The position numbers and the translations under genes were made by a program. Shown here in pieces: positions 37,901-42,746 of a DNA stretch of 42,746 nucleotides (positions are counted from its first letter, which is position 1; the number at the start of each line of letters is the position of its first letter). Below the pieces are notes generated by a model. That model was not told where the DNA came from, did not search any database, and saw only the letters and a program-made list of their open reading frames with translations. Source of the stretch: an uncultured bacterium (GTDB taxonomy: Bacteria > Verrucomicrobiota > Kiritimatiellia > CAIKKV01 > CAITUY01); assembly GCA_903958395.1 (NCBI GenBank), contig CAJBSZ010000152.1:1-42746 (forward strand), given 5' to 3'.

Positions 37901-40900
37901 TGAGGAGGGTCTTGCCACTCAACAGATCCAGGCCTCGGCGGCAGGCCAGTACCGCCTGTCCTATACCGTGAAGGACGAAAAGCGCCATTCAATCGAGGGA
38001 GGCTATGTGTTTGTGGTGCGGGGTGAGGGATTTGACGGACGCGACTTTAAATTCAGTGAGATTGAGTTGATCCCCGAAAACCGGGAATACCGGCCTGGCG
38101 AAAAAGTTAGCCTGATGATCAATACCGATCACCCCGGTGCCACGATCCTGCTTTTTGTCCGCCCGGCTAACGGAGTTTACCTGAGGCCAAAACTATTGCG
38201 ACTGGTCGGTAAGAGCACGGTGGAGGAAATCGAAGTCATGAAAAAGGACATGCCGAGCTTCTTCGTCGAGGCGATGACCGTGTTTGACGGCAGGGTATAC
38301 AGTCAGACCCGTGAAATCATCGTGCCGCCTGAAAAGCGGGTTCTGAATGTCGAGGTGCTGCCTTCCGTGGAAAAATACAAACCGGGCGAGACGGCCAAGA
38401 TCAAGGTCCGGGTGACCGACTTTTTTGGAAAACCCTTGGCCGGTTCCACGGTGATGAGCGTGTATGACAAGTCGGTGGAGTATATTTCCGGTGGTTCGAA
38501 TGTGGCCGGGATTCGTGACTTCTTCTGGAAATGGCGCCGACAGCACACTCCCCGCACGGAGAGCAATACAGACCGCTGGTTTCCTAACCTGACACCCAAC
38601 CGGATGCTGGCCATGGATAATCTGGGGTTGTTCGGGGAGACTGTTGTGGATGAGGTGGGGGATGACGTAGATAGTTTACAGTCGGGCTTTAAGAGTAAAA
38701 AGGATTCAGGTGGCCTGAGGAGAGGGAGATTTGAGAAGTCCTTTGGAGGGCAAGCGGCGGGAATGGCGATGTCGTTCGTCGCAATGGATGCCCCCGCCGC
38801 ATCCGGGGTGGTAAATTTATGCATGGAGGCCAGTACGAAAGAAGAGAGTTCGTCCGGGGGCGAATCCGGTGCGGTTGCCGAGCCGACGGTGCGTTCTGAA
38901 TTCGCGGATACGGCTTACTGGAATCCTTCGCTGGCAACCGACTCCAATGGCATGGCCGAGGTCAGTTTCAAGATGCCGGAGAACCTGACCGGGTGGAAGA
39001 TTAAAACCTGGGCAATGGGGCAGGGTACGATGGTGGGCGAGGGCGTTGCCGAGGTGGTGACGGCGAAAAATGTGATGCTCCGGTTGCAGGCGCCCCGGTT
39101 TTTTGTGGAGAAGGATGAAGTGGTGTTGTCGGCCAATATTCATAACGCCCTGAAATCGGACAAATCGGTTCAGGCAGTGTTGGAGGTCGAGGGGGGCTGT
39201 CTGGAGATCATGGGTAAGGCCCGGCAGACCCTGAAGATTAAAGCTGGCGATGAACAGCGGGTGGATTGGCGCGTCAAGGTGGTCAAGGAGGGGCGGGTGG
39301 TTGTCCGCATGAAGGCCCTGACGGATGAGGAGTCCGACGCCATGGAGATGAAGTTCCCGGTCTATGTCCACGGGATGCTTAAGACCGAATCCTGGTCCGG
39401 GGTGTTGCGTCCGGATCGCGATCGCCAGGACTTTACGATTACGGTGCCCGCCGAGCGACGGCCGGGGCAATCGCGGCTGGAGATCCGGTATTCGCCGACC
39501 CTGGCCGGCGCCCTGGTGGATGCGCTTCCTTATCTGGTGGATTATCCTTACGGCTGCACCGAGCAGACCCTCAACCGGTTCCTTCCCACGGTGCTGGTTC
39601 AGAAATCGCTCAAGGATATGGGATTGGATCTCAAAACAATCCAGGCGAAACGGACGAATCTGAATGCGCAGGAAATTGGGGACGACCAGGAGCGGGCAGC
39701 CCAGTGGAAGCGGAACAATCCCCCCAATCCGGGCGAGGAGCGTAATCCGGTGTTTGACGAGGCCGTGGTGAACGATATGGTCAAACAGGGGCTCAAGGCG
39801 CTGACCGCCATGCAATGTGACGATGGCGGCTGGGGCTGGTTCTCAGGCTGGGGCGAGCGTTCATGGCCGCACACTACGGCGACGGTTGTCCATGGCCTTC
39901 AGATCGCGAAGCAGAATGGCGTGGCCCTGGTGCCCGGGGTTCTGGAGCGGGGTGTTGACTGGCTTGGGAAATTCCAGGCCGAGGAATTGCGGAAGTTGAG
40001 GAATGCCTCGCTACACCTGACGTTACTGGACTGCAAAGATCATGCCGATGACATGGATGCGTTTGTCTACATGGTACTGGTGGATGCGGGTCGGGACAAT
40101 TCATCCATGCGTGAATACCTGTATAACGGCCGGACCAACTTGTCGGTTTATGCCAAGGCGATGTTCGGGTTGGCGCTGCACACGAGCGGGCAGGTGGAGA
40201 AGCGGGACATGATCCTGCGCAATATCGGGCAGTATGTGGTGCGCGATCCGGAGAACCAGACGGCGTACCTTAATCTTGGCAATTCCGGGTATTGGTGGTG
40301 CTGGTATGGCAGCGAGAACGAGGCTCATGCCTATTACTTGAAATTGCTGGCGGCGACAGCACCCAAGGGCGAGGTGGCCTCGGAACTGGTCAAATACCTG
40401 CTGAACAACCGGAAGCACGCCAGTTATTGGAATTCCACACGCGATACCGCGCTGTGTATTGAGGCGATGGCGGACTATCTCAAGGCGAGCGGGGAGGACA
40501 AGCCGGACATGACGGTTGAGGTTTTTCTGGATGGCACCAAGGTCAAGGAAAGCCGGATCACGGCCGACAATCTGTTTTTGTTTGATAACAAGCTGGTGTT
40601 GGAAGGGGCGGCGGTGACGACCGGCACGCATCAGGTTGAGGTGCGTCGGCGCGGGACTGGCCCGGTGTATTTCAATGCCACCCTGACGAATTTCACCCTG
40701 GAGGATCCGATCAAGCGGGCTGGTTTGGAGATCAAGGTGAATCGGTCTGTTTACAAGCTGATTCCGGCCAATAAGACCATCAAGGCGGCGGGCTCGCGCG
40801 GTCAGGCGCTGGACCAGAAGGTCGAGAAATATGAGCGGAAGCGGCTGACTGATGGCGACACGCTCAAGAGCGGCGACCTGGTTGAGGTGGAGCTCGAGAT

Positions 40901-41198
40901 TGCCAGCAAGAATGACTACGAATATATCATTTTTGAGGACATGAAAGCGGCGGGCTTCGAAGCGGTCGAAGTGCGGAGCGGGTTTAACGGTAATGATCTC
41001 GGCGCGTTTGTGGAGTTCCGCGATGAGCGGGTCTGTTTCTTTGTCCGTCAGTTGGCGCGCGGCCAGAACAGCGTGAGCTACCGGCTACGGGCGGAGATCC
41101 CCGGCATTTTCAGCGCCCTTCCAACAAAAGCCAGCGCCATGTATGCCCCGGAACTCAAGGCGAATTCCGACGAGATCAAGTTGCGGATTGAGGATTGA
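34995..41198 (+). CDS. Bacterial alpha-2-macroglobulin family protein with thioester motif
   Basis: 2067 residues. A signal peptide (MKTLGIVAFLSILSLAPTLQA) without a lipobox cysteine is followed by a short TPR-like region (about 30-130), helical and MG-like beta domains with the MG2 motif RPVYRPDQKV near 648, a Trp-rich insertion (796-842), a low-complexity Ser/Gly segment (about 1225-1300) placed like a bait region, the A2M signature AYWNPSLATDSNG, and a thioester domain with PYGCTEQ (Cys1521, Gln1524). A protease cutting the bait would trigger covalent trapping at Cys-Gln, as in eukaryotic A2M and enterobacterial ECAM. Bacterial A2Ms often pair with pbpC; here the near neighbours are a carboxypeptidase and ExeA/GspB-like genes. 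AAGGAGG precedes the ATG. The 3' end overlaps trmL by 23 nt. Confidence 0.93.
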   Translation: MKTLGIVAFLSILSLAPTLQAQSGQSVADREILRKQAQKHQQQGNYKEALEAYSTLATDPQENPGQIGNDLQGAVACMQSLNRIGEADAFREKVVGLHAENWRALAAAANSLFQGDHSGTLVAGVFERGPHRGQGRFVNAEERDRIRALQWMVKAMTLLEALPVSPGWEAGSFYEEFARMLMGFRAYQDAWRLQVLSDLAVLPDYEDGNVYWQSRGQTRGAPVDEKGSPILYSVPARYEAAANDGERWRWMLKRAVDHDRSRAQSIQHTFAGFLCQQFGVETLAWGGWQAPRMDEDDPKAATATLALHTLGDNETVARLATGIKRFALPDEFDFIRLYRDLASDAKSGYAESALNSLAGIFTNRRQYPQAAEYWRESIKAHGPGSDNWKQKKLDQILGNWGRFEPSMTHPAGPGASLEYRFRNGAKVVFDAREIKVPELLADLKDYLKSNPRELDWNRMSLDNIGMMLVEKNQAKYLGREAARWELPLTPKAHHFDKVVTVKTGLKTAGAYLLTATMANGNVSKIVVWVNDTVIARKQTVKASLYYVADAVTGKPLGGVNVECFGYRQEYIQGWKSMGRQFNVLTTAFAETTDPDGQVSPAKKDLDPQYQWLVTATTADGRLAVLGFSSVWYGQYYDHDYNERKIFGITDRPVYRPDQKVNFKFWIRHARYDEDNTSDYADKEFTVVITNPKGDKVFEKAFKTDAVAGLQGEMALPKDAALGQYYASIKGCGWGGVNFRVEEYKKPEFEVSVDAPKEPVMLGESITATIKAKYYFGTAVTKAKVKVKVTRFSYSATWYPPMPWDWFYGPGYWWFASDSAWFPGWKDWGCFCPRGWWWPAPYNPPELVAEAEVPIGADGVVKLPIDTALAKELHGDTDHKYEITAEVTDESRRTIVGQGTVLVARKPFKVTAWVDRGHYRPGDVIRADFAARTLDGKPVKGRGQLVLYRIKYKDGAPAEKVVRKWDLDTNEEGLATQQIQASAAGQYRLSYTVKDEKRHSIEGGYVFVVRGEGFDGRDFKFSEIELIPENREYRPGEKVSLMINTDHPGATILLFVRPANGVYLRPKLLRLVGKSTVEEIEVMKKDMPSFFVEAMTVFDGRVYSQTREIIVPPEKRVLNVEVLPSVEKYKPGETAKIKVRVTDFFGKPLAGSTVMSVYDKSVEYISGGSNVAGIRDFFWKWRRQHTPRTESNTDRWFPNLTPNRMLAMDNLGLFGETVVDEVGDDVDSLQSGFKSKKDSGGLRRGRFEKSFGGQAAGMAMSFVAMDAPAASGVVNLCMEASTKEESSSGGESGAVAEPTVRSEFADTAYWNPSLATDSNGMAEVSFKMPENLTGWKIKTWAMGQGTMVGEGVAEVVTAKNVMLRLQAPRFFVEKDEVVLSANIHNALKSDKSVQAVLEVEGGCLEIMGKARQTLKIKAGDEQRVDWRVKVVKEGRVVVRMKALTDEESDAMEMKFPVYVHGMLKTESWSGVLRPDRDRQDFTITVPAERRPGQSRLEIRYSPTLAGALVDALPYLVDYPYGCTEQTLNRFLPTVLVQKSLKDMGLDLKTIQAKRTNLNAQEIGDDQERAAQWKRNNPPNPGEERNPVFDEAVVNDMVKQGLKALTAMQCDDGGWGWFSGWGERSWPHTTATVVHGLQIAKQNGVALVPGVLERGVDWLGKFQAEELRKLRNASLHLTLLDCKDHADDMDAFVYMVLVDAGRDNSSMREYLYNGRTNLSVYAKAMFGLALHTSGQVEKRDMILRNIGQYVVRDPENQTAYLNLGNSGYWWCWYGSENEAHAYYLKLLAATAPKGEVASELVKYLLNNRKHASYWNSTRDTALCIEAMADYLKASGEDKPDMTVEVFLDGTKVKESRITADNLFLFDNKLVLEGAAVTTGTHQVEVRRRGTGPVYFNATLTNFTLEDPIKRAGLEIKVNRSVYKLIPANKTIKAAGSRGQALDQKVEKYERKRLTDGDTLKSGDLVEVELEIASKNDYEYIIFEDMKAAGFEAVEVRSGFNGNDLGAFVEFRDERVCFFVRQLARGQNSVSYRLRAEIPGIFSALPTKASAMYAPELKANSDEIKLRIED

Positions 41199-41658
41199 TT
41201 GCCTGAAGTTGGCGGAAGGCCTCATACGCGGTAATCGACACGGCGTTGGCGAGATTGATGCTGCGTGCGTGTTCGCCCGGCATCGGAATCTGGAAGAGGC
41301 GGTCGGTGTAGCGGGTATAGAGCTCTTTGGGAAGGCCGCTTCCCTCACTGCCGAAGACCAGCGCATCGTCCGGCTGGAATGTGCAGTTATAAAGAGAGGT
41401 TTCGCCGCGAGTGCTCAGAAAGAAAAGTCGGGGCGGATGCACGGTCTCAAGAAACTGCTCCCACGAGTCATGAACTGTCAGTCGCAGATGCTCCCAGTAA
41501 TCCAGGCCCGAGCGCCGGAGGTGTGATTCCGTGAGGCGGAAGCCGAGGGGTTTGATCAGGTGCAGAGGGCAATCGAGGCCCACGCAAACCCGCCCGATCG
41601 CCCCCGTGTTGTGGGGGATTTCAGGGTGAACGAGGACAATATGAATCGGTGTTGGCAT
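41176..41658 (-). CDS. trmL: tRNA (cytidine/uridine-34 2'-O)-methyltransferase TrmL
   Basis: 160 residues, SPOUT-class. Methylates the wobble ribose of tRNA-Leu(CmAA) and tRNA-Leu(UAA-type) in E. coli, using SAM. Knot motifs: IVLVHPEIPHNTGAIGR at the start, GLDYWEHL, LVFGSEGSGLP and IPMPGEHARSINLANAVSI. The length equals that of the family. No strong ribosome-binding site precedes ATG 41658; a candidate promoter lies at 41685-41713. It overlaps the convergent macroglobulin gene by 23 nt. A tRNA-Leu gene lies about 600 nt away, but its UAG anticodon is not the canonical TrmL substrate. Confidence 0.93.
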   Translation of the reverse strand: MPTPIHIVLVHPEIPHNTGAIGRVCVGLDCPLHLIKPLGFRLTESHLRRSGLDYWEHLRLTVHDSWEQFLETVHPPRLFFLSTRGETSLYNCTFQPDDALVFGSEGSGLPKELYTRYTDRLFQIPMPGEHARSINLANAVSITAYEAFRQLQAINPQSAT

Positions 41659-41684
41659 GCGGGTATGGCGCTCTCACGGGTGAA

Positions 41685-41713
41685 AGTGTGCAAAAACGGG
41701 ACTGCGTGGTCAA
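41685..41713 (-). promoter_or_regulatory. Possible promoter of trmL
   Basis: On the minus strand TTGACC (41713-41708; 5 of 6), a 17-nt spacer and CACACT (41690-41685; 3 of 6). The start site would be near 41678, about 20 nt before the trmL ATG. It lies in a 122-nt gap after the phosphatase gene that otherwise shows no coding content. The poor -10 keeps confidence low. Confidence 0.42.
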
Positions 41714-41780
41714 CGACATTTGCTTTAAGGGTTTGCCGGGGAGTGCATTGCCGGGGACGCGACAGAGAGTGAAGTGATGG

Positions 41781-42227
41781 TCAGGAAATAGGGGGCGATA
41801 GCCGGGCGAAGAGCTCGTGAACCTTTTCCTCAATGTCCGCCAAGGCGATGTCTGGTGTTACGGCCCACAGATCAGGAACATTCCAGTACTCAATTCGGTT
41901 CGTCCACTCCGGGTAGCGTTGCCTGAGCATGGGGCGGTGCTCCTGTTCATCAAGCGCAATGATGAGATCGGCGTTTTGAAAGTCCTGTTCCTGGACCTGC
42001 ATGGGAAGCCGGGATGCTGAGTCGGTGTGGATGTTGAGGTGCTTGAGGTGTTGCAGAACATGCGAGGAGAGGGGGCCTACGTTATCAATGCCGAGTTCGG
42101 TCGCGACACCGCGGGAAATGGCGCTAATCGAACGAGAGGTTTGGGCGGCCAGATCGTTGAGCAGTATTTCGGCGAAGCGGCTCCGGTAGTAATTGCCGGT
42201 GCATAGAAATAGAACCTTAGTTGTCAT
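41781..42227 (-). CDS. Low-molecular-weight protein-tyrosine-phosphatase-like protein
   Basis: 148 residues. The P-loop CTGNYYRS (Cys9, Arg15) sits at the N-terminus, where the family has CxGNxCRS; here the second cysteine is replaced by Tyr14, as in some arsenate-reductase-like or bacterial members. The general-acid region reads VPDLW near residue 125, keeping the Asp. It could dephosphorylate tyrosine kinases of exopolysaccharide synthesis, or be a related phosphatase; no tyrosine kinase is nearby. The start at 42227 (MTTKVLFLCTGN) is chosen over a TTG at 42251. It lies 36 nt downstream of tRNA-Leu on the same strand. Confidence 0.85.
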   Translation of the reverse strand: MTTKVLFLCTGNYYRSRFAEILLNDLAAQTSRSISAISRGVATELGIDNVGPLSSHVLQHLKHLNIHTDSASRLPMQVQEQDFQNADLIIALDEQEHRPMLRQRYPEWTNRIEYWNVPDLWAVTPDIALADIEEKVHELFARLSPPIS

Positions 42228-42263
42228 GGGCTCATTAGGCGTTCGATGCAAGAAAAAAGGTTA

Positions 42264-42345
42264 TGGGCGAGGGGGGACTTGAACCCCCAAGCCTTGCGGC
42301 ACAAGATCCTAAGTCTTGCGTGTCTGCCAATTTCACCACTCGCCC
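42264..42345 (-). tRNA. tRNA-Leu(UAG)
   Basis: Reads GGGCGAG ... CTCGCCC with a perfect 7-bp acceptor stem (42345-42339 with 42271-42265) and discriminator A at 42264. The anticodon stem CAAGA/TCTTG encloses the loop CTTAGGA, anticodon TAG, so it decodes CUN leucine codons. The T arm (GGGGG TTCAAGT CCCCC) is standard. It has a moderately long variable region, as in class II leucine tRNAs. CCA is not encoded. A T6 run follows the gene about 7 nt after its end. Confidence 0.95.
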
Positions 42346-42634
42346 AACCTAATTACTATCAAAGGCTTATATCTGAATTCGGATGTTATTGTTTGGTGTG
42401 CTTGCGCCACTATTTCGGCTGAACAAACCTCATGAAATAAATTGCAAACACCGTTATTCCCGTGACATCTGGGGAAAAGATACATGAGTGGAACTACCCG
42501 GTCAAGGATCGCGCATAGTGTTGCGTAAACCGACCCGACGGCTGAACACAAGGCCACTTCAGGCATGAGTATCTCCATTTCAGGAAAGGGCGGGAGGTCC
42601 GGGCGGAGTTCCTGGAATTCCCCATAAATCAAGG
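42346..42634. other. Intergenic region without a supported gene
   Basis: 289 nt between the tRNA and the AraC fragment. The base composition is lower in GC than the surroundings. A 99-codon open frame on the minus strand runs through it and into the tRNA gene, has a TTG start and no family resemblance, so I do not call it. A TATAAG element (42368-42373, minus strand) might serve as a -10 for the tRNA, but no good -35 accompanies it. Confidence 0.6.
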
Positions 42635-42746
42635 TCAGGTTACTCCGATAGCTCGATGACGACGGCGATATTCTGAGGGCGTCATGCCGGTGCGCTGGGC
42701 GAAGAATCGCGCCAGATGGTAGGCGGCTTCGTATCCGATGGCGGAG
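42635..42746 (-). CDS. AraC-family transcriptional regulator, C-terminal fragment
   Basis: Only the last 36 codons are in the window, on the minus strand, ending at TGA 42637-42635. The sequence shows the second helix-turn-helix of the AraC/XylS domain: IGYEAAYHLARFFAQ then RTGMTPSEYRRRHR, matching the family pattern GF-x-x-x-x-F-x-R-x-F-x-x-x-x-G-x-TP-x-x-YR. The gene continues past position 42746, so its sensor domain and targets are unknown. Confidence 0.85.
   Translation of the reverse strand, partial: SAIGYEAAYHLARFFAQRTGMTPSEYRRRHRAIGVT

Noticed and set aside
42333-42632. 99-codon open frame on the minus strand
   Set aside because: It overlaps the tRNA-Leu gene, starts with TTG and shows no recognisable family pattern.
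1-42746. CRISPR arrays, rRNA genes, insertion sequences, prophage or toxin-antitoxin loci
   Set aside because: No direct-repeat arrays, transposase, integrase or capsid-like frames were seen on either strand.

Overview
The window is a dense, high-GC, mostly housekeeping stretch of a Gram-negative bacterial chromosome. Double-membrane indicators include ExbB/ExbD, a TonB/TolA-type transmembrane segment, a heptosyltransferase-like GT9, an ExeA/GspB-like pair and a large alpha-2-macroglobulin. The combination of a small PUR-type nucleic-acid-binding protein, DUF2851, a CPBP protease, a TGS-linked nucleoside kinase and a PEP-CTERM-type ATPase suggests the PVC assemblage, perhaps Kiritimatiellota or a related Verrucomicrobiota-like lineage. 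That placement is inference; there is no rRNA in the window to test it. I find no phage, IS element, CRISPR array or known defence island.

Layout. 1-2051 (minus): leuB-like and asd, amino-acid biosynthesis; asd runs off the left edge. 2156-5856 (plus): a good sigma-70 promoter, an FmdB-type zinc ribbon, a zinc-ribbon membrane protein, a signal-peptide protein resembling a dead gluzincin peptidase, and argH. 5910-11230 (plus): ExbB, ExbD, a periplasmic TPR protein and a protein joining a TonB/TolA-like SHLS transmembrane helix to a von Willebrand A module; this is the most unusual system here. 11246-12976 (minus): a PAS-PAS-SpoIIE phosphatase. 13130-15509 (plus): purB and purM. 15526-19682 (plus): a large polytopic membrane protein and a GT9 glycosyltransferase, probably for surface glycans. 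19571-20578 (minus): a class IV aminotransferase. 20645-21361 (plus): CPBP protease. 21346-25483 (minus): DUF2851, nucleoside kinase, HAD hydrolase.

25592-27631 (plus): hypE-hypA-hypB for NiFe-hydrogenase maturation, with a HypA that lacks its zinc-finger domain. 27621-32242 (minus): a TerB-like protein, GAF-PtsP (enzyme I of a PTS-like relay), a HisKA-like protein with Gln in place of the phospho-acceptor His, and a PUR protein; two good promoters are visible. 32389-41198 (plus): D-Ala-D-Ala carboxypeptidase, ExeA-like ATPase, GspB-like protein and a 2067-residue alpha-2-macroglobulin, a cell-envelope block. 41176-42746 (minus): TrmL, a low-molecular-weight phosphatase, tRNA-Leu(UAG), and the C-terminal end of an AraC regulator cut by the right edge.

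Two palindromic repeat elements lie inside coding sequences and are translated (GT9 at 18573-18646; GspB-like at 34507-34690). Four of five convergent gene pairs overlap at their 3' ends, leaving little room for intrinsic terminators.
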